A stretch of DNA of 12,138 nt from Flavobacteriales bacterium. GTDB lineage: Bacteria; Bacteroidota; Bacteroidia; Flavobacteriales_D; Cryomorphaceae. Below the pieces are notes generated by a model that searched no databases, was not told the origin of the DNA, and was given only the letters and a program-made list of their open reading frames with translations. Within the stretch, counting starts at the first letter, position 1; each line of letters opens with the position of its first letter. The stretch spans positions 1-12,138 of the forward strand of contig JAIVHQ010000048.1 of NCBI GenBank assembly GCA_020200995.1. Direction: 5' to 3'. The translations under genes and the position numbers were made by a program. Positions 1 through 7,242 of this stretch are shown here, piece by piece.

Positions 1-1538
1 TACATAATTTTTCCCGCACTGCGGGTGAAGTGTACCCGCTTTCCAACAGGTACATGCAAGGTGTAAAGCACTTCCTGAGCGCGTATTTTCTGTCCTTTTT
101 TGAGCGCAAATCGCGGATAGATGCGCAGGCTGTCACCGATTATTTCGTGTAGGGTTTGGATGTCACGCGCGTTATTGACGGCATCTTTTCGACCCGCTCC
201 GCGTGCTTTTCGCTCTACTTCAAGTTTGTAATCATTGTTGTTTTCAGCCATGGCCACGGTAAATTTATTTTTTCCGGTGTACAATATATCAGTCGAGTCG
301 ATCCCGGGAAATGTTACAGTGCCGTGAAAAAAAGCGCGCCCCGAACCAAATCCTGTGCTGAAGCTGTATTCGGGTTCTCCCGTATCGGCCATGTCGATGA
401 TCATCACTTCTGCATCGGGGTTTGGCAGGTCGATAACCTCCGAGTACCCGGTTTCAACATGGTATTCTTTGTAGAGCCTGATACCGGTGAAGGCCACTGC
501 TCCAAGGCTGAATATCCAGAATATTCCGAGCACAACGGCTGTGTACCCCGGTATTTTGCGATAGCTGAAAAGCAATCTGATAGAGAGCAGCAGCAGGAGT
601 ATAAGTGGAATGATCGTAAGGCCCCCGATGCCCCACAAAAATACATTGCGCTGGGTGTTGTCTGCAAAGACGGCATTGGCAAATTGGTGCAGGTGTTCAT
701 CCATAAACATGTTGCCGTCGGAGACCTTGAAGGCGAAATCCCACCCGAGCAAAGCACTCAGGAGAACGAGAATGGCGAGTACGGCTGCCAGGAAAAGGGC
801 TGCTCCCGTGAACCTGCCGAGTATTTCTCCGATCAGACGTAAGATGTTTAGCAAGAATTGCCCCAACTTTCTGAAAAACAATTCTACACGTTTGCCTTCC
901 CGCTTGAGTCGCTCCTCGTTAATGTTGTTTTTTTTTCCGAAATCTTTGAGGTCGTCTTTAATATCTCCGAATGATTCGCTTACTTTTTTTGAGATGTTTT
1001 CCACTGTCACGGGTTCACCGCGCATTTGGAGTTTTTCGGCGGTGGTTTTGGCGCTCGGGATGATCAGGGCCAAGAGGATGTAAAGCAGGAGACCCGATCC
1101 GAAGAAGAGAAATGCCGCAGCAAAAAGAATTCGCAATATCAGGGGATCCCACCCAAAGTACGCACTGACGCCGCTGCACACCCCAAAGATGACTTTATCA
1201 TCAGGATCCCGGAATACCCGTTTCGATGCATGGGTTTGGCCGGTCGTTGAGTGCTGTTGATCCGCCTCTTCAGGATCCTCAGCGAATTCCTCGGGCCGTC
1301 CCATAATGGCAATCACCTCGTTTACATCTTTGGCAACCACCACCTGTTTTTGCTCATTCGTTCTCTCTAAAAGGAGTTCGGCAATCCGCAGTTCGATGTC
1401 GGCGATGATTTCCTCGGCGCTGCTGTCTCTCCCGAAGTACCCGCGAATGGAGTTGATGTAGTTGTTGAGTTTTTCGAATGCCGCTTCTTCGATATTAAAT
1501 ACGCGGCCTCCGATGTTTACGTTGATGGTCTTGTTCAT
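1..1538 (-). CDS. PspC-domain membrane protein, 3' end beyond window
   Basis: The frame is open from the ATG at 1538 to the window edge (512 residues visible, no stop). Residues 1-85 form a helical N-terminal domain (starts MNKTINVNIGGRVFNIEEAA) ending in IMGRPEEFAED, the usual front end of Bacteroidota PspC proteins. Residues 106-165 are the PspC domain (KRVFRDPDDKVIFGVCSGVS, AYFGWDP), with a membrane segment at about 134-161. Further hydrophobic segments lie at about 244-266, 298-324 and 332-353, followed by a soluble beta-rich C-terminal part from about 365. PspC proteins act at the inner membrane and in other phyla take part in envelope stress sensing; the role in this subfamily is not established. 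The start overlaps the stop of padR by 4 bp (ATGA), so translation is probably coupled and both genes share the promoter at 1911-1942. The family call is secure; the ligand or partner is unknown. Confidence 0.93.
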   Translation of the reverse strand, partial: MNKTINVNIGGRVFNIEEAAFEKLNNYINSIRGYFGRDSSAEEIIADIELRIAELLLERTNEQKQVVVAKDVNEVIAIMGRPEEFAEDPEEADQQHSTTGQTHASKRVFRDPDDKVIFGVCSGVSAYFGWDPLILRILFAAAFLFFGSGLLLYILLALIIPSAKTTAEKLQMRGEPVTVENISKKVSESFGDIKDDLKDFGKKNNINEERLKREGKRVELFFRKLGQFLLNILRLIGEILGRFTGAALFLAAVLAILVLLSALLGWDFAFKVSDGNMFMDEHLHQFANAVFADNTQRNVFLWGIGGLTIIPLILLLLLSIRLLFSYRKIPGYTAVVLGIFWIFSLGAVAFTGIRLYKEYHVETGYSEVIDLPNPDAEVMIIDMADTGEPEYSFSTGFGSGRAFFHGTVTFPGIDSTDILYTGKNKFTVAMAENNNDYKLEVERKARGAGRKDAVNNARDIQTLHEIIGDSLRIYPRFALKKGQKIRAQEVLYTLHVPVGKRVHFTRSAGKIM

Positions 1539-1870
1539 GATTGATGGTTGTTGGTAGTTTGAGTAACGGCTTCTTCAAGTTCTTGCCATGTGTGGCTGAG
1601 CTCTTCTAAAAATTTCTCTCCGAGCGGAGTGAGTTTGTAGTATTTTCTCGGCGGGCCCGATTTCGATTCTTCCCATCGGTAGTCGAGCACACCGGCATTT
1701 TTGAGCCTGGTGAGCAAGGGATAGAGGGTGCCCTCAACCACGATCAATTTGGCTTTTTTGAGCGCCTCGATGATGTCCGAAGGATACATTTCATCGTGCA
1801 GCAGCAATTGGAGTATGCAAAACTCCAAAACCCCTTTCCGCATTTGTGCCTTGGTGTTGTCAATATTCAT
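1535..1870 (-). CDS. PadR-family transcriptional regulator
   Basis: This 111-residue protein is the normal length for a minimal PadR regulator (winged-helix DNA-binding domain plus a short dimerisation helix). Visible hallmarks are the N-terminal helix RKGVLEFCILQLLLHDEMYP (11-30), the recognition-helix block GTLYPLLTRLKNAGVL (47-62), and the wing SGPPRKYYKLTPLG (71-84), followed by a C-terminal helix (about 85-104) for dimerisation. PadR proteins usually repress their own operon and release DNA on binding a small molecule or another signal. Here the gene is first in a two-gene operon with a PspC protein, joined by a 4-bp stop/start overlap, so the likely target is its own promoter at 1911-1942. 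PadR next to PspC is a recurrent pairing in Bacteroidota and Firmicutes. The inducer cannot be inferred. Confidence 0.95.
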   Translation of the reverse strand: MNIDNTKAQMRKGVLEFCILQLLLHDEMYPSDIIEALKKAKLIVVEGTLYPLLTRLKNAGVLDYRWEESKSGPPRKYYKLTPLGEKFLEELSHTWQELEEAVTQTTNNHQS

Positions 1871-1910
1871 TTTTCGGGTTTTACGTACATCGGTTCGCTG
1901 AAGTACGCCG

Positions 1911-1942
1911 CAAATATAAGTGTGTATAAGGTACTATGCAAA
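1911..1942 (-). promoter_or_regulatory. Bacteroidota-type promoter for padR-pspC
   Basis: On the minus strand, TATATTTG (1911-1918) matches the Bacteroidota -7 consensus TAnnTTTG exactly. TTTG (1939-1942) lies 20 bp upstream as the -33 element; a second TTTG is at 1944-1947. The -7 box ends 40 bp before the padR ATG at 1870. CAAAGTA occurs twice just upstream (1944-1950 and 1961-1967, plus strand), and TACT/AGTA arms flank the -33 box, so this could also be where PadR binds. The promoter is well supported by motif and spacing; the operator is inference. Confidence 0.72.
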
Positions 1943-2074
1943 GCAAAGTAGTAATTTTACCCAAAGTACTTGATAAGCGGCACAAAAGTCACCTTGAACG
2001 GTTTGCAGGTTGTTTTGGCGAAACCTTTTGTGGTACCGTGGTGTATACATGAGCAAATCACAGAATCCACAACC

Positions 2075-2215
2075 ATGAAAAGGTTTTCAATATTTTTGTT
2101 TGCCGCGTTGTTTTCAGGAGCTTTAATCACATCTTGCAGCAGCAACCACAAGGCATGCGGAGCTTATGCCAAGCATGAGGTTGCCGAACAGCCTACTTAC
2201 AGCGACGTACAATAA
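2075..2215 (+). CDS. Small lipoprotein, 46 aa
   Basis: The start chosen is the ATG at 2075 rather than an in-frame ATG at 1970, because from here the product has a textbook lipoprotein signal: MKR, a hydrophobic stretch FSIFLFAALFSGA, then the lipobox ITSC with the lipidated cysteine at about residue 20. The mature part is only about 27 residues (CSSNHKACGAY, then a polar tail ending PTYSDVQ) and has one further cysteine. It is the only convincing plus-strand gene here and is divergent from padR. A nested hairpin follows the stop within 2 bp. Tiny lipoproteins with a short Cys/Tyr-containing tail are frequent in Bacteroidota genomes, but no function is known to me. The main doubt is the short length. 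Confidence 0.62.
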   Translation: MKRFSIFLFAALFSGALITSCSSNHKACGAYAKHEVAEQPTYSDVQ

Positions 2216-2216
2216 T

Positions 2217-2255
2217 CGGGCAGCCGCGAAACATTGATTTCGCATTTATTGCCCG
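2217..2255 (+). other. Nested hairpin directly after lipoprotein stop
   Basis: The arms are CGGGCA (2217-2222) with TGCCCG (2250-2255), enclosing GCGAAA (2226-2231) with TTTCGC (2238-2243) around a 6-nt loop. It begins 2 bp after the TAA of the small lipoprotein gene, so it probably forms the 3' end of that mRNA (terminator or stabiliser). No T-run follows it, so it is not a classical rho-independent terminator. Confidence 0.5.
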
Positions 2256-2296
2256 TCGCTATAAACCTGAGATCGGTTATAATTCGGGAATTCAGA

Positions 2297-2388
2297 TATT
2301 CATAAAATGTGAGATGCAAGGCTCGTTTTCAAAGCTTTAGCGGGCTAAAGCGCGAAAATGTAACGCAGCATTTCGCATTTTATGGATA
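2297..2388. repeat. Palindromic repeat family, member R1
   Basis: This is a 92-nt long-stem structure. The outer stem pairs 2297-2317 with 2368-2388: 21 continuous pairs, three of them G-U. The inner stem is CGTTTTC (2324-2330) with GAAAATG (2354-2360). The top hairpin is GCTTTAG-cggg-CTAAAGC (2334-2351). Between outer and inner stems is an asymmetric internal loop, AAGGCT on the left and TAACGCA on the right; this sequence is also present in R2 and R3 while the stems differ. No protein is encoded. It could be a REP-like element, a structured RNA or a cruciform. Confidence 0.7.
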
Positions 2389-2538
2389 AGTCAATATCAA
2401 TTTACGCCCGTATTTTTGAACTTCAATTCCACAGCGCAACCCTGTTCCTCGCAAGCATCCATTCTTTTTTTTTGGGTTAAACCCTCAATTTACAGACGTT
2501 CTGAATCCTGAAGGATAATCGAACTCAGGTTATAAAGG
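2389..2538. other. Intergenic stretch with no recognised gene
   Basis: Between repeat R1 and the hairpin at 2539 there is no ORF of note. A run of nine or so T residues near 2465-2474 is followed by the small palindrome GGGTTAAACCC, and ATCCTgaAGGAT forms a minor hairpin near 2507-2517. I see no promoter match and no RNA gene. Confidence 0.5.
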
Positions 2539-2573
2539 CAAAGGCCGCTTCTTTTTTTGAGAGGCGGCCTTTG
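2539..2573. terminator. Terminator-like hairpin with T-run in the loop
   Basis: There is a perfect 10-bp stem, CAAAGGCCGC (2539-2548) with GCGGCCTTTG (2564-2573), and a 15-nt loop containing seven consecutive T. Read on the minus strand it is followed by CCTTTATAA, similar to the tail of the terminator at 11484-11527, so it may end minus-strand transcripts running on from the DUF819 gene. Neither strand has a clean U-tract after the stem, so terminator function is only probable. Confidence 0.42.
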
Positions 2574-2956
2574 TCATGTTCTGGAGTTTTTGGTCTCCGT
2601 TTCTTTCGGCCGCCTTTAACCGATCCTATCAATACATTCAAGTTTCTGAATAAGAAAGCGCGTTATCAAGTCCTCGGAGCGCTGAAAGCATGGTCGCACG
2701 AAGAACCGAGCGAAGGGAGCTCACGAAAACCGCTTAAAGCTTACAATGAATGAGTAATTGAAAAACAAGGAGTCCCGCCGCGGCGGGATGACTCACTGTA
2801 GAAGCAAGTCGCCAGACCAATCTGCAGGAATGGTGCAACGCCGATCGAAGATCAAGTCCTTGGATCAAGCCGCAGGCATGACCGAAGGCATGAGAATGGG
2901 CTTTCCGGACAGCCACTATTTGGCAATTTCTGTATTAATTCGTTCGAGCGTCTGTC

Positions 2957-3060
2957 TTTAGAGTTCGATAGCAAGGCATGCCAAGGTTTCAAAACCGGAG
3001 TCCCGCAGTATTGCGGGATGAGGATTTTGAAACCGAGTATAACGCGGCTATCACACTAAA
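2957..3060. repeat. Palindromic repeat family, member R2
   Basis: The outer arms are TTTAG (2957-2961) with CTAAA (3056-3060) and GATAGC (2967-2972) with GCTATC (3047-3052). The inner stem is GGTTTCAAAACC (2985-2996) with GGATTTTGAAACC (3022-3034), containing one bulged A. The top hairpin is TCCCGCA-gtat-TGCGGGA (3001-3018). The internal loop is again AAGGC on the left and TAACGCG on the right. A fragment of the left arm (AGTTCGATAGCAA) recurs alone at 3113-3125. Confidence 0.75.
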
Positions 3061-3337
3061 ACAACAAAACCTAAATAGAGGTTGTCAATACACTCAAGTG
3101 GCTGGATCATAAAGTTCGATAGCAACTCCTTAGACCAAGTCTTTAGATCAAGCCGCAGGCATGACAGAATGCATGGGCGCACGCAGTTCTAAAAAACGAG
3201 GAGTCCCGCCGCGGCGGGATGACTCATATCAAGAACAAGTGGAAGGCAGATCGCAGATCAAGCAGGATGCATGATTGCGGACTTTATGGACAGCCACTAT
3301 TTGGCCGGTTCCGCATTTATTCGTCCGAGCGTCTGTC

Positions 3338-3442
3338 TTTTAGAGTTCGAGAGCAAGGCATGCGAAGGTTTCAAAACCGCAGTTTACCATATGTAAATGA
3401 GGATTTTGAAAACGAGCATAACGCAGCTCTCGGACTATAAAA
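3338..3442. repeat. Palindromic repeat family, member R3
   Basis: The outer stem is a 17-position pairing of 3338-3354 with 3426-3442, with one mismatch and one G-U; it includes GAGAGC/GCTCTC where R2 has GATAGC/GCTATC. The inner stem is GGTTTCAAAACC (3367-3378) with the GGATTTTGAAAAC side at 3401-3413. The top hairpin is TTTAC-catat-GTAAA (3383-3397). The loop keeps AAGGC and TAACGCA. It ends 8 bp short of the DUF819 stop codon (3450-3452), so it probably also sits in the 3' end of that transcript. Confidence 0.75.
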
Positions 3443-3449
3443 GCAGAGG

Positions 3450-4730
3450 CTATATGGTGAGGGCCTGCATGAGAATAGCACAAGCAATAGCCCCGAAAGT
3501 CCCCACAGCATAACCCAGCACCGCCAGCAATACTCCCACCGGAGCCAACGCAGGGCTGAATGCCGATGCCACAATAGGTGCTGATGCAGCTCCGCCGATG
3601 TTGGCCTGCGACCCAACTGCGATAAAGAAAAACGGTGCCCTGATGATTTTTCCTACCAGCAAAAGTATGCTGATGTGCACCAAAATCCAGATAAAGCCGA
3701 TGGACAGGATGAATTTGAATACATGCCATTCGCTGATTAACTTTCCGATGTCCATGTGCAGTCCTATGGTGCCCACGAGAACGTACAGAAATGCACTGCC
3801 AAACTTCGAGGCCCCTGCACCCTCCAAATTTCGCGCCCTGGTGAAAGAGAGCAGCACTCCGCCGATAGTGGCAATGACCACGAGCCAGAAAAAACTGCTG
3901 CCAAAGGAGGTGAATAAGCGCACCCAGGAATCGGGATTTTCAGCGAGTATGGCAGATATGCGAGCCCCAACCGCAGGGCCGATAGTTCCGCTGAGGGCGT
4001 GAGAAAGGGCTACCATTCCGAAGCCGACCCCCAGAATCATCATGATGTCTGTGAAACTCGCCACACGGGCAGCTGCCTGCTGTTGCTTCTCCACACGTTG
4101 CCTCAGATCTGTGATGGCTGAATTGTCGGCCTTCAATTTCAGGTCCAGCTTGTCGCTCACCCCGGCGCCGAATAGCAGGAAGGCCATCCAAATATTCGCC
4201 ACGAAGACATCTACCACAATCATCGCTGAAAACAGAGCGTCACTTGCGCCGTATATCTCTTTCATGGCGGTTTGATTGGCCCCTCCACCGATCCAGCTTC
4301 CGGCGATTGTGGCAAGTCCGCGCCAGATAGCGTCGGGTCCTTCACCCATGAGCAGTTCAGGGGCTGCGAGCGAAACGAGGTAAAGCGCTATCGGTGCCCC
4401 GATGATGATGCTGACCGTTGAGGTTAAAAACATAATCAGTGCCTTGGGGCCGAGGCGTAGCACTCCCCGGAGGTCGATATTAACGCAGAGCAGTACCAGA
4501 CTGGCGGGCAGCAGAAATCTGGAAGCCATGAAGTAAAGCCGGTCGCTGGAGTCGTGGTCAAACAATCCCAACGAGTTGATGATGGCAGGAATAAAATAGC
4601 ACAGCAACAACGCGGGTACGTACTTATAGAAGCCCGCAAACCTCGGCATGGAATTCGTTTTGAAGATGGCCGCCAAAACGACGATTAGAATGCCAAGGGT
4701 GATGGCATCGTTTTCAATGGGAAACATCAT
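3450..4730 (-). CDS. DUF819-family integral membrane protein
   Basis: The protein has 426 residues from the ATG at 4730 (a second ATG at 4727 is equally possible). An in-frame ATG at 4784 adds MPSRFLGIGYYCRQRKQP, a polar, arginine-containing tail unlike the family N-terminus, so I reject it. The sequence is almost wholly hydrophobic, with about ten membrane segments. Family signatures are GSWIGGGANQTAMKEIYG (about 144-161) and its counterpart ANIGGAASAPIVASAF (about 376-391), the paired glycine-rich elements of an inverted-repeat transporter fold. A charged cytoplasmic-type linker (about 190-222, DKLDLKLK to VEKQQQAAAR) separates the halves. DUF819 (YjcL-like) proteins are predicted inner-membrane transporters related to cation/anion antiporter folds; the substrate is not established here. 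The gene stands alone, with a terminator upstream and repeat R3 just past its stop. A partial -7 match (TATTATTG, 4750-4757) lies upstream without a good -33 box. Confidence 0.9.
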   Translation of the reverse strand: MMFPIENDAITLGILIVVLAAIFKTNSMPRFAGFYKYVPALLLCYFIPAIINSLGLFDHDSSDRLYFMASRFLLPASLVLLCVNIDLRGVLRLGPKALIMFLTSTVSIIIGAPIALYLVSLAAPELLMGEGPDAIWRGLATIAGSWIGGGANQTAMKEIYGASDALFSAMIVVDVFVANIWMAFLLFGAGVSDKLDLKLKADNSAITDLRQRVEKQQQAAARVASFTDIMMILGVGFGMVALSHALSGTIGPAVGARISAILAENPDSWVRLFTSFGSSFFWLVVIATIGGVLLSFTRARNLEGAGASKFGSAFLYVLVGTIGLHMDIGKLISEWHVFKFILSIGFIWILVHISILLLVGKIIRAPFFFIAVGSQANIGGAASAPIVASAFSPALAPVGVLLAVLGYAVGTFGAIACAILMQALTI

Positions 4731-4794
4731 AGGCTGCTTTCTCTGCCGGCAATAATAACCAATCCCGAGAAAACGGGACGGCACTTTAGGAACT

Positions 4795-4826
4795 AAAAAA
4801 ACCCGCAGCGGTCAGCTGCGGGTTTT
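4795..4826 (-). terminator. Rho-independent terminator after the FAS1/T9SS gene
   Basis: There is a perfect 12-bp stem, AAAACCCGCAGC (4798-4809) with GCTGCGGGTTTT (4815-4826), and a 5-nt loop. On the minus strand the stem is followed by seven T residues (4795-4801 on the plus strand). It starts 20 nt past the stop of the gene at 4846-7242 and insulates the DUF819 gene downstream. Confidence 0.92.
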
Positions 4827-4845
4827 AGGTTTGATGGATTAACGA

Positions 4846-7242
4846 TTATTTCTGCACCACCAGTTTACGTGCTCCGATGACTTTCTCATTGGAGATTACG
4901 TTAACTGTGTATACTCCGGCGGCCATTGGCCTGTGGAAGTTGACAGCAACATTCATAAATGTGCCGTTATTGGCTACATTCTCGCTGTGTACTTTTTTAC
5001 CGTAGATGTCATAGACCTCAATAATAAAGTCGTGCATATCATCACTCAGATTTCTCACTTCAATCATCATCTCACTTCCTGTGTTCGGGTTGGGGTAGAT
5101 GCTGATTTCAGCTTCGTTCTCTGAGAAAGCAATCACACCAGGCTGACCAATTGACCCGGGATCTTCACCTTCGATGGTAATGTCGCAAGGATATCCGTAG
5201 TCATTTGTCAAACCACCGGATCCTGCGCGTACCTGCACTGTGTAGGTATGGCCGGGAATCAGGCCGCCAACCAGCGCGAGGTTGATGGTACGAATTCCAT
5301 CAGTACGCGTGTAGATCAGATCTTCCTGGTCAGGATCTGTGTTGTTGATGAACCTCCAAGTGTAAAACTCAGCTGCACATATTTCAACAGCACTCAGTAC
5401 CTGAGTAATCGGGTAAGTGGCATCACAAGGGGTAATGTCGGCGTCTATACCTGTCTCAGGAACGAAGTTGTTCATGGCGATCAATCGAATTTCTCCGACC
5501 TCACTCCACTCTCCGAGTGAGCGCGCAGTGATAGAGATTGCGTAAGGTGAACCGAGGTTCAATCCTGACACATTAGATAGCTGCAGGAACCGTGTGCTCG
5601 TCGTGGCTTCAACTTCTTCGAAACCGTCAGAGAATATCCAGTTGTACTCATCAGCACCCACCACATTGTCGGCTTCAAGGATGTCGCACATGTTGTAGAA
5701 TCCTAAAGCTTGCGATACGATAAGCTGGGTAGTGAGCGGAGATTCAGAGAATCCGATATCACAAGCTTCGCCGTAATCACCCAGGTTCGGTCCTTGGTAC
5801 ATGCTGGCGCGTGTGCGCACTGAATACGTTCTTCCGTATTCCGCCTGTGGGAACCACTGCAAATTGAAGTTCGGGTTGGAACCGTTGGGCGAAAGGATCT
5901 CGTAAGTATTAAACGGCGCCTCATTTTCAGTGAACTCAAAGTACCAGTTGGTCAAAAGGAATTGATTTGGTGGTAGCTCGGTTCGGATCATGTCGGCCGG
6001 CGTGTAATCGAATACTTCACAGTCTTCCTCGCGGAGTTTCGTGAACGGGATGTGGGCGACAGATACACTGTAATCAAGTGTATTTGGTGTGCCTGTTCCC
6101 CCGTGGTATACCCTGAAGTAGTAAGTCTCACCGGGAGTGGTGTTTTGCAGAATTACAATTTCACGGTCACCTGCGGGTGCTGTATTCTGGCAAGCCAGAA
6201 GTTCACCACCACATTCTTCATACACTTCTACTGCTGCATCGAAATCATTAAGACCCCATGCACGGAAGTACATTACAGTTGCAATAGATTCGGTAAAGAA
6301 CCACTGATCAGGCTGAACATTGTCGGTGTTTTGACATTGGTCAACTCCTGAAGCAGTTTCACCGGCCATTGACGTGAATACTTCGTCTTCCGCAAATGTG
6401 GGCGAGCCTAGTATTTCAGTTGCTTGGTCGCAGTCAGTATCACCGGGAGCCTCGGGAAGAAGTACAGCATCGATCACATGCACTACACCGTTGCTCGCCA
6501 ATTGGTCTGCAAGGATAACTTGTGCTTCGTTTATGAAAACTCCGTCAGCGGTAATCGTAACAGTGATGTTTTGACCTAAAAGTGTTTCGATCACCTGGCC
6601 ATCTGACAAGTCTGTAGACAGCGTAGTTCCGTTTACCACGTGGTAAAGCAGGATGTCGGTAAGTTCACCTTCGGGATCTGCGAGCAATGTGTCGATTACT
6701 TCCGATGGAATAGCTGCAAAAGCTGCATCTGTCGGTGCGAAAACTGTGAACGGTCCGTCATTGGTGAGCGTTCCGTCAAGCCCTGCGGCTATAATAGCTG
6801 CCGTTGCAGTTGTATGAATGGGGCTGTTTTGGATGATTTCAAAAACAGTCGGCAACGGTGGCTCTCCGTCAGGATCAATTACAGCATCAATCACGTGTAC
6901 CACACCATTGTTGGCCAATAGGTCAGCTATGATGATTTCTGCGTTGTTGATGAAAATTGAGCCGTCTGAGAAGGTGATCGTTGCATCAGGTCCGAAAAGC
7001 ATAGGGATGTTCAGACCGTCAGAAAGATCTCCAGACAACGTCGTGCCTTGAGATACGTGTGCGAGCAATACGTCAGCCAGTGCACCTTCGGGGTCATCCA
7101 GCAGTGCTGCGAGCACACCCTCGGGCAGGTTGGCGAAAGCATCGTCTGTCGGAGCAAATACCGTCAAGTCCGATTCGGGAGAAGAAAGCACTTCGTCCAG
7201 GCCTGCTGCCAAAACAGCAGTCTCTAAGGTGTTAGGGTCCAT
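4846..7242 (-). CDS. FAS1/Fn3-like T9SS cargo, lacks its N-terminal part
   Basis: The open frame has 798 residues. Domains in order: FAS1-1 (about 4-124; TVFAPTDDAF, NGVVHVIDAV), starting mid-domain with NTLETAVLAAGL; FAS1-2 (about 130-263; complete, TVFAPTDAAF, NGVVHVIDAVLLP); a beta-sandwich of the pre-peptidase C-terminal type (about 269-397; ending GETYYFRVYHGG..DYSVSVAHIP); three Fn3-like modules of about 95 residues (about 405-505, 510-600, 604-695), each with a GxxYxxxxRA-like strand and a CDI/CDIL element; and a T9SS type A sorting domain (712-798; ISIYPNPNTG to AGVYTVNVISN, ending KLVVQK). FAS1 domains mediate adhesion, and the sorting domain implies export and attachment at the outer surface. 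There is no signal peptide, which T9SS cargo needs, and the ATG lies inside the preceding ORF. Most likely this is the 3' part of a disrupted gene. The domain calls are strong; whether the product is made is doubtful. Confidence 0.85.
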   Translation of the reverse strand: MDPNTLETAVLAAGLDEVLSSPESDLTVFAPTDDAFANLPEGVLAALLDDPEGALADVLLAHVSQGTTLSGDLSDGLNIPMLFGPDATITFSDGSIFINNAEIIIADLLANNGVVHVIDAVIDPDGEPPLPTVFEIIQNSPIHTTATAAIIAAGLDGTLTNDGPFTVFAPTDAAFAAIPSEVIDTLLADPEGELTDILLYHVVNGTTLSTDLSDGQVIETLLGQNITVTITADGVFINEAQVILADQLASNGVVHVIDAVLLPEAPGDTDCDQATEILGSPTFAEDEVFTSMAGETASGVDQCQNTDNVQPDQWFFTESIATVMYFRAWGLNDFDAAVEVYEECGGELLACQNTAPAGDREIVILQNTTPGETYYFRVYHGGTGTPNTLDYSVSVAHIPFTKLREEDCEVFDYTPADMIRTELPPNQFLLTNWYFEFTENEAPFNTYEILSPNGSNPNFNLQWFPQAEYGRTYSVRTRASMYQGPNLGDYGEACDIGFSESPLTTQLIVSQALGFYNMCDILEADNVVGADEYNWIFSDGFEEVEATTSTRFLQLSNVSGLNLGSPYAISITARSLGEWSEVGEIRLIAMNNFVPETGIDADITPCDATYPITQVLSAVEICAAEFYTWRFINNTDPDQEDLIYTRTDGIRTINLALVGGLIPGHTYTVQVRAGSGGLTNDYGYPCDITIEGEDPGSIGQPGVIAFSENEAEISIYPNPNTGSEMMIEVRNLSDDMHDFIIEVYDIYGKKVHSENVANNGTFMNVAVNFHRPMAAGVYTVNVISNEKVIGARKLVVQK
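6454..7230 (-). repeat. Two tandem FAS1 domain copies
   Basis: The FAS1 domains at about 6871-7230 and 6454-6858 are clear copies at protein level: FAPTDxAFAxxP, LLxDPEGxLxDxLLxHV, GTTLSxDLSDG and ASNGVVHVIDAV or a close form of each recur in the same order. The DNA coding for the last element is also visibly alike (near 6880-6915 and 6468-6503). The first copy lacks roughly the first 10-15 residues that the second has (VFEIIQNSPIHTT). Confidence 0.8.

Larger units (their letters stand above)
2629..3442. repeat. Mosaic of diverged direct repeats
   Basis: Several blocks occur twice in the same orientation. TCAATACAyTCAAGT is at 2629-2643 and 3085-3099. An identical 27-nt block with the palindromic core CCCGCCGCGGCGGG is at 2769-2795 and 3200-3226. 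GATCAAGCCGCAGGCATGAC is at 2863-2882 and 3146-3165. A block starting GGACAGCCACTATTTGGC is at 2907 and 3288 and runs on into R2 and R3. The spacings differ (456, 431, 283 and 381 bp) and the order of two blocks is swapped, so this is not one simple duplication. Short ORFs in the region change with the repeats and none looks coding. Confidence 0.75.

Noticed and set aside
156..1250. Plus-strand ORFs (156-842, 610-1083, 1026-1250)
   Set aside because: They are shadows of the minus-strand PspC gene, which reads without a stop from 1538 to the window edge with clear domain motifs. Their translations show no family features.
1957..2151. Minus-strand ORF of 64 codons opposite the lipoprotein
   Set aside because: It overlaps the lipoprotein gene and the promoter region and has no recognisable motif.
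2571..2961. Plus-strand ORFs at 2571-2753 and 2758-2961
   Set aside because: They lie across the repeat mosaic, and the repeat copies elsewhere do not keep the frame. The composition looks non-coding.
3219..3440. Plus-strand ORF of 73 codons
   Set aside because: It runs through R3 and its translation only reflects the palindrome. The equivalent R2 copy has no matching ORF.
2297..3442. CRISPR array
   Set aside because: The repeats are long, palindromic, diverged and unevenly spaced, with no regular spacers and no cas gene in view.
4731..4784. N-terminal extension of the DUF819 protein from the ATG at 4784
   Set aside because: The extra residues are polar and basic, unlike the family, and lie in DNA just below the terminator where the promoter is expected.
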